The notes under the pieces are model-generated. The model saw nothing but the letters and a program-made list of their open reading frames with translations, was not told where the DNA came from and searched no databases. A stretch of 64,000 nucleotides of DNA from Blattamonas nauphoetae (taxonomy: Eukaryota > Preaxostyla > Oxymonadida). The position numbers and the translations under genes were made by a program. Below are positions 32,045 through 42,345 of the stretch, piece by piece. The stretch spans positions 124,001-188,000 of the forward strand of contig JARBJD010000102.1 in assembly GCA_033064195.1 (NCBI GenBank), in the 5' to 3' direction. Position 1 is the stretch's first letter. Each line of letters begins with the position of its first letter.

Positions 32045-32115
32045 GTATTCATCAATCAATCTGTTTTGAAAAGGATGAGTTTTGAAAAGGATGAGTTTTG
32101 AAAGCCAGAGTGAAA
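32045..32115 (+). repeat. Short tandem repeat
   Basis: The 16-bp word GTTTTGAAAAGGATGA occurs twice in direct succession, followed by a partial third copy. It has no evident function and lies in a gene-poor stretch from 31918 to 33200 where I see no coding sequence apart from a 71-codon open frame at 32800-33015 of unknown meaning. Confidence 0.6.
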
Positions 32116-33201
32116 TGAAGAAAGAACGAAAGTGAATAAAAATGGGTTGAGATTCTGAATCAGACATGAATCAACTTTCTGGTCGCATGGGTGCACGAAT
32201 CAAGAAGACACATTGAACATATACCTGTATGACAGGTTTTTTTTCGATGTCAAACTGTCAATCTTTTTTATCTATGGGAACTGATCACAACAGGATCTTG
32301 TCAAGCTCTCGAATCGTGCCCTGGGTAGTTGAAAACATGTTGTAATCTCTTTTTACTTCGTTTTGGAAAGCCATTCAGGTAGAAACAGATGTAGTTGTGC
32401 GTGATGAGAATTTCAAAACAACAATGTAATGATGATGAAATGTGATTTTAAAACTCCTGAGTTGGAACAAACAATGTCAAAAAAGACAGAATAAAACCGT
32501 TTGTTGAGATATATCTCAATGAAGAAGCCCAAAAGCAGGCTGATGAAAGTATCGTGTGAGAGGCGAATCAAGACTATAGTGGCAAGAAAGATGGTTTGAT
32601 TGGATCACAACTATCGTTTTGACATCATTGGAGGGTCTAATTCGGTTCACTGAACCATGTGAAGCAAAAATCAACGTAGACGTGATCAGAAGGTAAGATG
32701 TGGGTTCTAAATAAGATGAATAAATGAAAAAATGTGATCGACCACTGAATAAGCAGGAATTTGGTTTGAATCTCTCATCTCTTGCGTATATCGCTTGTTT
32801 TAGGCAATGTTGTGAGTATCGTTGTTCTGTGAAATAACAGGCTGATCAACTGGAAAATGATGAAGAAAAGTAGTCAATAGAGCATACAGATCATGAAAAT
32901 GTCGCCTGAATGAACATTCAGATGAATTAACGATCAAATTTAAGAATCGAGGGTGAGGTTTTGTCAAAAGCTCGTGTGGAATGGTTATTGAACAGATCCA
33001 GGTCTGATTTGACAAAGAAATGGTGTCGATTTTGTTTGCATTTGTGACGAAAATGAAATATGTTTCTTATGCTTCTGTTCTTTGCATGGAAATGATTGGA
33101 TTCAGATGATTCTGTTTTTACATGCGATCGGTGTGAGAATGATCACCAAAACCTGGAAGAGAACCTTTATAATGATTTGAACAGGAAAATGGAAAACAGT
33201 A

Positions 33202-33561
33202 TCACTCAAATATCGTCGAATAGATACGGTGTATCATCATAAGATCGATCGGCGAAACCAAGATGAGATTGTGTGAAGCCCCAGTCCACAATGCACTGAT
33301 GGACAACGGATGATCCAATAAATTCAATGGAAGAACATAAATTGCCTTTTCAGCAAGTGGATCAGGATCATCCCATGATTCCCACAAAATGTCAATGAAG
33401 TGTGTTAAAAAGCCACAAATATCAACAATTGCCACATTATACTGGATTACCGTCACAGAACTGTCGGTTGAACTTCGAATTTCCCTCATTATCGTCTTAT
33501 TCAAGGAAATGAGAAAAGATCTCTGACCCACAAACAAAAAGTCCAATGTCATGACAGTCAA
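33202..33561 (-). CDS. Unrecognised open frame, possibly an exon
   Basis: A 119-codon open frame with mixed, protein-like composition (FLVGQRSFLISLNKTIMREI, then DICGFLTHFIDILWESWDDP) and no low-complexity bias. No family is recognised. A second piece of similar quality lies downstream on the same strand (33015-32800, ending in FPVDQPVISQNNDTHNIA). A single gene could join both through an intron, but I cannot find matching splice sites with confidence. No initiator context is evident. It may be a decayed gene. Confidence 0.25.
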   Translation of the reverse strand: MTVMTLDFLFVGQRSFLISLNKTIMREIRSSTDSSVTVIQYNVAIVDICGFLTHFIDILWESWDDPDPLAEKAIYVLPLNLLDHPLSISALWTGASHNLILVSPIDLMMIHRIYSTIFE

Positions 33562-33692
33562 CGCATTTTCTAAAAAATAGGTCTGTCAAGTCAAGTCAGA
33601 CAGGTATAATTGAACAAATGCGGATTGATGGTGAGAAGATCATAAAACGGCATCCTTGCGGAGAAAAGAAGAGTTGACAGAAAGCTGGTTCC

Positions 33693-33764
33693 CGCGGCGT
33701 AGCTCAGTTGGACGAGCAATTGGCTCATAACCGTTGGACGCAGGTTCGAACCCTGCCGCCGCCA
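33693..33764 (+). tRNA. tRNA with CAT anticodon (Met), unusual acceptor and anticodon stems
   Basis: Six strong pairs GCGGCG/CGCCGC form the acceptor stem. The pair at position 1-72 is C-C, and base 73 is A. D-stem GCTC/GAGC has a short loop AGTTGGAC. The anticodon stem ATTGG/CCGTT contains a T-T mismatch and a T-G pair around loop CTCATAA, so the anticodon is CAT. The T-arm GCAGG-TTCGAAC-CCTGC is perfect. Compared with the tRNA at 30716 it shares the TAGCTCA D-arm. The mismatches raise the chance of a decaying copy. Confidence 0.7.
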
Positions 33765-34074
33765 TCTTTTTGGTGTTTGACATTTTGTCTGTCGAAGAAC
33801 CTGGATTGTGAAATTCCAATCATCGCAGCTTATGCATTGATTTCTCGAAGCCTATTGATGATCAATTGTTGTTTTATTTCTTTATTCTTGATGAATTTAT
33901 TTTGCATGGATCATGTTCTCCAGAAGGTTCTTGTTTCTCGTGAAATGATATATTCCAGGAAACCAACTTAGAAAACATTCAGATTCGTCGCAACAACACA
34001 GAAGGAGATGAATCGCTTTCAGGTGAAGATGTCAACAGTATATCTGATTCAATGTTGAAAGACGATATAATCAG

Positions 34075-34588
34075 TCACTTGATCTACGTACAGAAACAGA
34101 GGAGAAACAGAGAGGAATATAATACCGATGAATCTCCAATTTGCTGTCGAACAATCATTTTCGCCGCTTTTGCATTGACTTTTGGCCGCGTGTCTGCTGG
34201 TGTCGCTGTCATTGAATAGTTGAAAAAAACAAAAATTATACGAAAGTTATCGCCTTGGGGTGCATTTTTCAAGTCAACGAATGCCAATTCGACTTGTTGA
34301 CGGGTTCTGGAGGTTATTTCGTCGTCGGGATTTTTGTTATGTATGTGTAATAAGACTGGTGCAATCATCAAAAAAGAAAAAAAATCGGACAGAGATGATG
34401 TCGAAAGAAAAAGCAGTACCTTCAGAAAATGTTTGTAGTGCATAAGCATGGAGTAAATGATGATGCGCTTTAGAGAGATTATCGTGCTTCTCTTTGAGTT
34501 CAGCTTGTGATAAATCTGCCTGAAGTGCATCAATGCATCGGAGTTGTTCAAATGCTTTCTCAAAATCAAAACTCTCGTTTAGTGACAT
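34075..34588 (-). CDS. Small unrecognised protein, four exons
   Basis: Starting at ATG 34588 (MSLNESFDFEKAFEQL), three introns can be removed in frame to give a coherent product. It runs FEQLRCIDALQADLSQAELK, HHHLLHAYALQTFSEVLLHI, TSRTRQQVELAFVDLKNAPQ, and ends with KAAKMIVRQQIGDSSIK before TGA at 34075. It is mostly alpha-helical with a mild coiled-coil tendency, roughly 120 residues. No family recognised. It lies 60 bp from the divergent DeSI-like gene, so the two probably share a promoter region. The last intron (34084-34124 region) is the least certain; without it the frame ends in a Leu/Cys-rich tail. Confidence 0.45.
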
Positions 34589-34648
34589 CCTGGAATAATT
34601 CAATGCGGGTTTGATCTTTATTTTTTTCTATTGCTCAGACGTCACAAG

Positions 34649-35324
34649 ATGACATCACGAGTGAGAGTTGTTGTCTATGATATTGCGCACAAATTTCCGC
34701 AAATTGCGAGGAATTACCTCTCAAAACACAATTTCCCTTACGTTTTTCATACTGAAATTCAAGCTTTGTTTGTTCTCTTTAACATTCTGATAATTGTAGT
34801 GGATGTACTTACCTATTCGCCAATGGAATCATTCGATATGAACATCAATATCAAACGTGTCTAGTCCGACTAAATATTCACAAGTCTGTATCTCGGCACT
34901 ATTTCCTCACCGTCCTCTTCTGTTTAGTCTGGGCACCACAGATAAAACTCAGGAAACATTTGAACAATGGCTTCGAACGCGTATTGCAGATTATGCCCCC
35001 GAGAAGTATCACATCTTGAAATGGAATTGTACCGACTTTGCTAATGATGTCTCTCTCTATCTCACTGGACAACCCATCCCTCAATGTATTGTCTACTTCA
35101 TTTATATCCACTCTTCAGATATCTACTCACAATCAAAGCTTCTCAGAGGTAGTTTTATGGGACAACTGTCTCGCCCCATCTTTTCTTTGATTTACTCAAA
35201 GGGGTATCGTGGAGATGGACACGAAGGGGTTCTATTTCCTGAGCATCTTCGTCATCCGTAAGCATTTTCCTTTTCTTTGTTTTCCAGACATTTAACCATT
35301 TTCACACTTCTTCTGCCAAAATGA
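34649..35324 (+). CDS. PPPDE (DeSI-like) thiol peptidase
   Basis: Start ATG 34649. The spliced product begins TSRVRVVVYDIAHKFPQIAR and continues FPYVFHTEIQAFGCTYLFAN; the His of FHTEI is the first member of the catalytic dyad. It then runs GIIRYEHQYQT, NLGTTDKTQETFEQWLRTRI and PEKYHILKWNCTDFANDVSL, where the Cys of WNC is the nucleophile, followed by YLTGQPIPQYI. This is the PPPDE fold of deSUMOylating isopeptidases and related deubiquitinating enzymes. Introns with GT-AG ends of roughly 30 to 45 nt restore the frame at four places. The tail (FSLIYSKGYRGDGHEGV) is less conserved and may hold another splice choice. The family is clear; SUMO versus ubiquitin specificity is not. Confidence 0.8.
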
Positions 35325-35436
35325 ATCTGTGATAGCACACGTGCTTGACCTGAGAGCGTTCAAACTTCGTCATTTGATTGGGGTGCATTGATTCAAAACA
35401 GGAGAGAACAGCAGTTGTTTCAAGTGAAATGAATCT

Positions 35437-36993
35437 TCAGCTCTTCTCAATCTCCTTCACCATGTGAAGATGAGCACAATACTCGTCAAAGTATTCCTCT
35501 CCCACAATCTGATACCCCAACCGCAGATAGAAATCTTTGATCCTCTTCTGTGCGCCCAGCACCAGCCGCGTCGCGCCCAGCTCCTTTCCCTTCCGCTCCA
35601 CCTCGTTCATCAGCTGCCTTCCTGTCCCCCCCTTCCTGAACGGCATCATGACAGCCACTCTTCCGACAACAAGATCAGTTTTGTTGTCCCCATCGAAGAA
35701 GACACGAGCGCAGCAAGCTGGCTGGCCTTCGCTGAATCCCACAACGTGGTATGCCAGTGCATCTGTCGCATCAAACTCGTTTTCACAACTGAACTTCTGT
35801 TCATCCACGAATACCGTGCGTCGGATTGATTTGGCAACACTGAAGTCGCTTCCTGGTTCGCTCCATTGGAATGTGAGCGGGATTTGGGGTGTTGAGATTT
35901 TGGGGGCTGGAGAGTCCTCAGTTTGGTTGAAACGGATTGAGACTTCTTCCGAGTCGAGGATGTGCGAGGAGGAGATGTCAGAGCTTGCCAAAAGCTGTCC
36001 ATCGAGAGTGTAATCTTCTGCTCTCGCGAGAAAACTGTTGCCTTTTTCGCTGGAACAGTGAAGAAACTAAAAATATGCATACAATCCCTGCGGAAAGACT
36101 GAAATAACCTTCCCAAGAGTTCCATCGCATTCCAGATAACATCTTCGGACCTGTTCTCGGGATTGTGAGAGAAGTTCTGTCATTTTTGCGACAACCTGTG
36201 CTAAGATTTCTTCTCGACTAACTTCTCGGCCAAGAGTATCACGAACGCTTGTTGCTTTCGATGAAAGAAGTTCTCCAGTCCCATCTTTATCGGGGCAATC
36301 TGTCCAAACAGAGTTTACATTGATTCCGAACCCAAGGGTCGTTGACCAGGGACCAAATGACGAGACCTCATGTTGTGAAGATGGTGAATGGATGCAGTGA
36401 AACTTTATGGCTTGAATTAGTTCATCTGACGCAGGAGTATGTGGAGGAAGCGTGACGTTCGATGCTGTTTGGAGGATTCCGCAAGCCTTCTTTTGGCCGA
36501 GTAATATATCATTAGGCCATTTGATAAATGCAGATGAACATCCAATTGACCTGATTGCATGACAAACTGAGGCAGACAAGCTCATTCTTACCTTGTTGAG
36601 CCATGATGAGAGTTCTTCTCCTTCTAAATGGTTGACTGAGTTGACTTGGCGGATGACAAACGAGCAATAAATATTTCCAAGCGTGGAACTATGCCATGAT
36701 CGTGATTTTGTACCTTTTCCTGCCGACTGTTGCTCCGCCAGGACGATTGAAAAGGGTTGTTCTGGATCGGTGAGAATGTCATGTTACACACGAAAATATT
36801 GGATTATCTGAGCTATATCCATTGTTGATGAACATTCATCTGCGTAATAATATAGTGGGGGGCCTAGAACAGAATTAGGCGTGAACAGAGTGAAGATGGA
36901 TGACAGACTGGTAATGGTGGGGTTATGACTTGACAAGATGTCAGTATAGTGTTTGAGAGAAAACATAGTGGAATCTTCCATTGAGGTGGTCAT
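35437..36993 (-). CDS. Biotin-protein ligase fused to a GNAT acetyltransferase domain
   Basis: Three exons (36993-36792, 36761-36083, 36049-35437) give 497 residues in one frame; the introns are 30 and 33 nt. Residues about 40-320 are a biotin-protein ligase: YADECSSTMDIA, FSIVLAEQQSAGKGTKSRSW (the Q..G.GR..R.W loop), GNIYCSFVIRQV, AFIKWPNDILLGQKKACGIL, then the C-terminal domain with GTLGKVISVFPQG and EDYTLDGQLLA. The C-terminal 150 residues are a GNAT domain: SIRRTVFVDEQKF, ALAYHVVGF, VGRVAVMMPFRKGGTGRQLM (acetyl-CoA loop RKGGTG) and KDFYLRLGYQIVGEEYFDEY, closest to the ElaA-like group. The GNAT part has no ATG of its own at its start (the nearest candidate codon is TTG), and the splice at 36083/36049 fuses both domains without a break. 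The ligase attaches biotin to carboxylases; the GNAT substrate is unknown. Confidence 0.82.
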
Positions 36994-37223
36994 TTTACCG
37001 TTCCTGCAGTGTCAGATCTTGATGGAGACACAATTTGAATATCATTCATCACTCTTCCCTTCACATCTCCCTTTACATCCTCCTTCTCCACCAAACGGAG
37101 TTCGAAATGAAGATATCATTGTATGCAGAGGAAAATAGTCTTGTTCACAAGAAATTCGATGACGGATTAATGAAGTCTTGTTTTTTCGAGATTTCATGAT
37201 GAAAATCTTCAATAGTGAAATGT

Positions 37224-38428
37224 TCACGTGGATGCAGCATTAGAAAGCCGATATGCTCGAAAGTCAGTGAGCAGTTTGTGCCCAATCTGGTCGTTGAGGA
37301 GGTCAATGACTTCCAGCTTCTGTTTGTGCGAGAAATTGAAAAGTTCCTGAATGAAAGGGATTAAAATTATTGACCGAAGAACGCGAAACCTCGACAACTT
37401 GTGGTGATATCGGTTCCCATTCAGAATTCATTAAGAGAAGGATGTTTCTGAGCCGAGCCATAGCAAGGCGAGTTCCTCGTTCAAAAGGTGAGAAAGGAAG
37501 AGCAGATGAATCCGAAAGGACGTTGGATGTTCGTGGAATGAATGAAGCTCCCTACAAATCAAAAAATTGCGATGGCGTGAAAGGCCTTCAAACCGCATAA
37601 TCCTCTCGAAGTTGTTGGTTAATATCAATGTCAGATGACGGTGACAGCCAAATATACCCATTTAATCCAAATATACTTTTCACACCAAACGAGAAAGTAA
37701 AAAAATGCTGACAAGATGAATGAGAAGAAGGGAACCTGTTTTGTACGGACTATCAATGATGATGCAACTTTGACTAAAATTCCATTTTCTAACTAAATCG
37801 TTTTGTGGAAGAAATATGAGACATACCCTCCCATACAGCAGGTTCCTGGAGTGGAGAGCTAAGCTGCCATCAGCATGCACTTTCTGGACCTCCGCCTTGG
37901 ATGAATCAGATGAAAAGAGAGAATACATACACTGATAAGATCCCCCTCTTGTAGGAACCCCCTCATATTCAGTTCATCAGTGGCATCTTTGATACGCAGT
38001 TCATTTCCAGGGAGATTGATTGCTCCCAATTTAATTCCAGCGAATAGTTTCGAGTGAACATCAATTTTCCATTGGTGTTGAACAATCTGGATGATACATT
38101 AGAATTATAGAGAAAAAAGATGAAGATAGGGCTGTATGTGGCAAACTTCGACAACACGACCAACTACCACATCTCCAACTTCTCCCTGATAGCTACATGA
38201 CAGTATGATTCAGTAAAGTCGACTGACAGACTTTGTGCGAAGTGGCTTCACCGAAAGAAACTTATTTTGGAGTGAAGCTGTTCCAAGGATGGTTGAAACG
38301 ATTCCACGAGAGGTTTGGCGAGTACCATGTCCACTGTCACATGAGATTCATAGACAAAGAGAAATATACTTGACAAAGTCACCGGTTTCATCAATTATTT
38401 CACCTGGAAGAGCAATTGTTTCTGACAT
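37224..38428 (-). CDS. RRP4: Exosome complex component RRP4 (EXOSC2)
   Basis: RRP4 is an S1/KH cap subunit of the RNA exosome, which degrades and trims RNA from the 3' end. Several exons read together: SETIALPGEIIDETGDFVK, then GTRQTSRGIVSTILGTASLQ and KFLSVKPLRT, then YQGEVGDVVVGRVVE (matching GEVGDIVVGRITEV of human EXOSC2), QHQWKIDVHSKLFAGIKLGA, INLPGNELRIKDATDELNMR, GFLQEGDLIS with AEVQKVHADGSLALHSRNLL, and IFGLNGYIWLSPSSD (KH-type GNNGFIWI). It ends LFNFSHKQKLEVIDLLNDQI before TGA 37224. The loop before the KH motif is short or hides an unresolved splice (37680-37800). Start ATG 38428 is the first in frame; the N-terminus is about 25 residues shorter than in human. A short open piece at 38520-38600 (LVGRISSEIILEDIGQT) could be an upstream exon. 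Confidence 0.83.
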
Positions 38429-38749
38429 GGGTTTTACTGAAAGCAGAGAGGTAGGAAATCAAAGAATGAGGAAATGTGATGAAATTGATATGGACACACA
38501 ATATGACGAACCGTTTGTCCAATATCCTCAAGAATGATTTCAGACGAGATCCTACCCACGAGAGCTTGAAGAAGTGCAGTTTGGCCACAGAGGATTCAAA
38601 TGAACGAAGAGAATTTTGATAAAAGAAGTTCAAAAAATAATGACATTTTTGTTGAAACGAGAAATAATGACTCAAAAATATTCTGGAAGAGAAAGGAGTA
38701 TTTTCCAGATTTGTCAAAACGGAAAGCGGTGATTTCCCGAAGGAGCTCG

Positions 38750-39910
38750 CTACCCAGGAAGGCCGGGTAGATCTGGGACAATCGTCCCATGTGGTTTATG
38801 TGTTTTTGGTGCTTCTCTGTTGGAGAGTGTGCGTTTCGGTTTTGGGTTGGACGATCTTTGCGGGAGTGTCGTGGTAGCGCCTGTCGAAAGCGTGACTTTT
38901 TGTGATTTTACCAGATTGGCTTTTGGCTTTGCTTTTTGAGTTGGGATGGAGTCTGACATTATTGTCTGTCTCTGAGGGGCGATTTGGAGGACGAATGGCA
39001 ATGGGTTGGAGAGACTGGGGGACGGCGACGGGGACAATGAAGGAGTGTACCCGGATTTGAAAGGAAGAGGCGGCGTGGGAGTTGGTTTTGCGGAGGGTGA
39101 AGTTGAGCGTGGAGGGGAGTCACGGCTGGGAGACCGTTTCATAAACAACTTGGATGGTTTGTGCTGGCGAGGGGCATCCTGGAGAGGCGCCACGAGGAGG
39201 TTAAGAGGGGCAGGTGATACTGTTTTCTGGAAGACGGGAGGATGCTGTGTGGGTTGAGGCAGAGGCTGGATTTTGGGAGAGGGAGACGATGAAGATGAAT
39301 CTTCAAATCCCGGTGGGAGAGTGGATGAGGTGTGGGCATCTTCATCACACAATCCAAAAAATGGGACTGCTAGGAATGAATCAAGATTGAATTGCTGCGA
39401 AAATCGAAGTGACGGCTCGTTTTCTGTGGGTTCTTCAACAGGCGGATGTGATGAAGGTTTGCTCTCTGTAATTGACGAAATTATGTCATGGAGGAGTTGA
39501 TGTTGGAAAAAATCAGGAATAAATTGATCATATATGCCCTGAGGAACGATTCCATGAGTCAGGAGAGCTCTAACTATTTCAGCGACAAATCGAACAGTTT
39601 CATCCACATCTCGTTCACAATGTCCAATAAATTGCGAGATTTTTGGGTGAATCTGCGTAAAATCACTTGTTTTATTTGTTAGGAACGAAATAAGGAGCAC
39701 ATTTTTCGTTTCAGATTTCAGGTGGTGGATTCGGTTGGTGAAGAGTGAACTCGTTTCATCAGCAAGAAAAAGTGAGACAGCATAGGAAAGAGTCCAAGAT
39801 TTTTCAGATTTGAGAAGAAAATCTTTCTGGGTTTGAAAAGAGTGGAGTTTTTGGACATGTTCGTAGTAGCTGCTTCTAGCGGAATCCAACTGTTGATGAA
39901 CAGTTTGCAT
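38750..39910 (-). CDS. Unrecognised protein with helical N-half and Pro/Ser-rich C-half
   Basis: A single open frame of 386 residues with ATG at 39910. Residues 1-170 are helical: SLFLADETSSLFTNRIHHLK, KISQFIGHCERDVDETVRFV and EIVRALLTHGIVPQGIYDQF resemble an all-helical repeat, but no family is identified. Residues 190-386 are rich in Pro, Ser and Lys with PPLPFKSGYTPSLSPSPSPS and a basic end, likely disordered. The final residues are DLPGLPG. A further exon upstream is possible: at 40163-40423 the same strand has an open stretch with RRPVCSECGVTPKLS, but no joining splice is secure. The gene lies about 320 bp upstream of RRP4 on the same strand. Confidence 0.55.
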   Translation of the reverse strand: MQTVHQQLDSARSSYYEHVQKLHSFQTQKDFLLKSEKSWTLSYAVSLFLADETSSLFTNRIHHLKSETKNVLLISFLTNKTSDFTQIHPKISQFIGHCERDVDETVRFVAEIVRALLTHGIVPQGIYDQFIPDFFQHQLLHDIISSITESKPSSHPPVEEPTENEPSLRFSQQFNLDSFLAVPFFGLCDEDAHTSSTLPPGFEDSSSSSPSPKIQPLPQPTQHPPVFQKTVSPAPLNLLVAPLQDAPRQHKPSKLFMKRSPSRDSPPRSTSPSAKPTPTPPLPFKSGYTPSLSPSPSPSLSNPLPFVLQIAPQRQTIMSDSIPTQKAKPKANLVKSQKVTLSTGATTTLPQRSSNPKPKRTLSNREAPKTHKPHGTIVPDLPGLPG

Positions 39911-40162
39911 GAATGTATATGACCGTGCACTGAGTGATGAATGAGTTCACGGGCACAGACTTAAGTTGGCCAGCAAACACTCGATCAGCCCAGATTTGGA
40001 GACGAAACAGGAGAAAAATTTAAATTTTGAAAATGAAATGCGAATATATGTGCTGTCTTGAGCGAGTTCGGACCATTCAGCGATGATCTGAAACTGTTTC
40101 ACAGGTGCTGGGGGAGTGTGGATGATGTGTTGTGTGACCAGTGCTGGAGGAGAGTGAGCAGG

Positions 40163-40500
40163 TTAGTGTTGCTTGGGACTCACTGATAGTTTGGGAGTGA
40201 CACCACATTCACTGCAGACAGGTCTTCTTTGTCGAAATAGCGTCGTTTCATCTTCCTCTGAAAACGGCTCTTCGAGTGTTCTGCTCCCTTGTTCTCCTTG
40301 TCGTACTCCTGCCACTTCTGTTCCATCACACCAGCTTCCTACCGGTCTGGCTTGGTGATGTGAGAGAAAGTTCGGTGAGAGCGAAGTGATTCCTGTCAGG
40401 GTGAAGAGTTCGGGGATGTGCACGATAGTTGTGATGTAAGGGTGATATGTGAATTGTTTGAGACGAAGAGTGACATAAAATTCCGAATCAGTTTCATGCC
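40163..40500 (-). other. Possible exon, CSECG motif
   Basis: An open stretch reads YVTLRLKQFTYHPYITTIVH, IPELFTLTGITSLSPNF and RRPVCSECGVTPKLS before a GTGAGT-type donor. It has the composition of real coding sequence, but no in-frame ATG is seen upstream before a stop. It could be the 5' part of the gene at 38750-39910 or a remnant. It lies immediately upstream of, and divergent from, the AMPK-alpha gene. Confidence 0.3.
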
Positions 40501-40577
40501 AAGTGGAAGTGGAGAAAAGGTGATGGAGTTCGTATGAGGATTCAGCTTAAAGGGTCCGATCAACGAACCACACAGGA

Positions 40578-42107
40578 ATGTCCAATCCAGATCAGGCCAA
40601 AGATGATACCGACGGTGGAAAGCACAAAGGAAAAAAGGAAACCATCAAGATTGGAAACTATATCCTTGGCCGAACAATCGGTGTTGGTTCATTCGGAAAA
40701 GTCAAGCTTGGTGAGCATCAGCTAACTCATCATGTTGTTGCAGTCAAAGTCCTGAATCGAAAGAAAATTAAATCTCTCAATATGGATTCCAAAGTCCGTC
40801 GAGAAATCTCAATCATGAAGCTCTTCAACCATCCACACGTCGTCAAGCTCTACGAAGTTATCGGCACAGATCGAAACATCTTCATGATCATGGAATTCAT
40901 TTCTGGGGGAGAGATGTTCGATTATATTGTCACAAAAGGTAAAATTCCAGAAGACGAAGCCCGCCGATTCTTCCAACAGATCATCTCTGGAGTGGAGTAC
41001 TGCCACAAGCATAAAGTGGTCCATCGTGATCTCAAACCCGAAAATATTCTTCTTGACTCAAAGAACAACGTCAAGATCGGTGATTTTGGTCTATCAAACA
41101 TGATGCGTGATGGAGATTTCCTCACAACTTCATGTGGATCACCGAACTATGCAGCACCCGAAGTCATTGCAGGAAAAATGTATGCTGGTCCTGGAGTTGA
41201 TGTCTGGAGTTGTGGAGTTATTCTTTATGCCCTTCTCTGCTCCAGACTCCCGTTCGATGACTCCTCCCTCGAAGCACTTTTCCAAAAGATCAAAACAGGA
41301 AGCTACACTATGCCACATACTCTCCCTGCTGATGCAAAGGATTTGATCGGAAGGATGCTCACTGTCGATCCAGTCAAAAGAATCACGATTCCAGAAATCA
41401 GACATCATCCATGGTTTTTGAAGAATCTTCCTGAGTATCTTGCGACTCCTATTGATGATAGCCAATTGTATCGTGTCAAAGCTATCGATTCTGAGGTTGT
41501 TGACGAGATTTGCCAGAAGCTGCACATTACGACTGAACAATGTCTAAAAGAACTGCAACGAAGCTCAAATACAACTACACAAGCAGCGGTGATGTATTCA
41601 TTGATCATGGATCAAAAGAGAGATGGATCCCAAGGCGTCCGGCCAGTGGAAACCCACCAAGTTGAAATTCCAGAATTTGCGGGAATTGAAATGCGGAATT
41701 ACGTGGAAACCATCCCTGACGATGGAAAACAATCTGCATCGAAAGACGAGTCTGGTCCTTCCCCTGCAGACGGCTCACTCGAACGCAAATGGACACTCGG
41801 CGCTGACAGTGATAAGTCACCTCCCGAAATCATGAACGAACTCTTTACTGTTCTCAAACAATTGAACTTTGAATGGCGGATGGTGTCAACATACCAATTG
41901 CACTGTCGCCTTCGCCAAACTCCGAAGAGCACAATGGCCAGACAACCAATCGAAATATGCATCCAGCTCTTCCGACTCGACGACAGATCGAGTGTTCAAA
42001 CAAGTGGGTCTCGTCCAAAATATAAGATTGACATGAGACGCCTCACTGGGGACACATTCCCGTTCATGGCTTTATGTTCAGCCATTCTGGGAAATATATC
42101 AATCTAG
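40578..42107 (+). CDS. AMPK/SNF1 catalytic alpha subunit
   Basis: A single-exon gene of 509 residues. The kinase domain spans about residues 25-280: glycine loop GRTIGVGSFGKVKLG, VAVKVL lysine, VVHRDLKPENILL catalytic loop, KIGDFGLSNMMRDGDFLTTS and CGSPNYAAPEVI, where the second Thr of the LTT step is the activating site (human Thr172). An autoinhibitory/UBA-like segment follows (EICQKLHITTEQCLKELQRS). The C-terminal part (PPEIMNELFTVLKQLNFEWR, then YKIDMRRLTGDTFPFMALCS) is the regulatory-subunit-binding domain of the family. The enzyme senses low energy. Upstream LKB1-type kinases phosphorylate it; a PDK1-like kinase is encoded at 49479. Length and order are typical. The 3' end is convergent with the SEC23-like gene, 239 bp apart. 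Confidence 0.96.
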   Translation: MSNPDQAKDDTDGGKHKGKKETIKIGNYILGRTIGVGSFGKVKLGEHQLTHHVVAVKVLNRKKIKSLNMDSKVRREISIMKLFNHPHVVKLYEVIGTDRNIFMIMEFISGGEMFDYIVTKGKIPEDEARRFFQQIISGVEYCHKHKVVHRDLKPENILLDSKNNVKIGDFGLSNMMRDGDFLTTSCGSPNYAAPEVIAGKMYAGPGVDVWSCGVILYALLCSRLPFDDSSLEALFQKIKTGSYTMPHTLPADAKDLIGRMLTVDPVKRITIPEIRHHPWFLKNLPEYLATPIDDSQLYRVKAIDSEVVDEICQKLHITTEQCLKELQRSSNTTTQAAVMYSLIMDQKRDGSQGVRPVETHQVEIPEFAGIEMRNYVETIPDDGKQSASKDESGPSPADGSLERKWTLGADSDKSPPEIMNELFTVLKQLNFEWRMVSTYQLHCRLRQTPKSTMARQPIEICIQLFRLDDRSSVQTSGSRPKYKIDMRRLTGDTFPFMALCSAILGNISI

Positions 42108-42345
42108 GGACAACAGCTTCACCAGATTGTCACTCATTAATTTCAACCATTCCTGATTTTATATCTTTTTTCGAACTTCAGTTATCAAATCATCGAAACT
42201 GGTTCTTATTCAAGACAACGATATTTTTCTGATGAAATGTTAAATCATGACCAGAAAATGGTGAGGAAGACAGAGCGGGACTTTTCTGTTTGTTGAAAGA
42301 AGAAATTCACGGAAGAGTAAAACAAAAAGCTAGATAAAGATGAGT

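Noticed and set aside
33708-33971. An 87-codon open frame on the + strand
   Set aside because: It overlaps most of the tRNA gene at 33693-33764 and shows no family motif.
35437-35991. A separate GNAT gene starting at 35991
   Set aside because: The codon there is TTG. The frame is open upstream to a splice acceptor that joins it to the ligase exons with the phase preserved.
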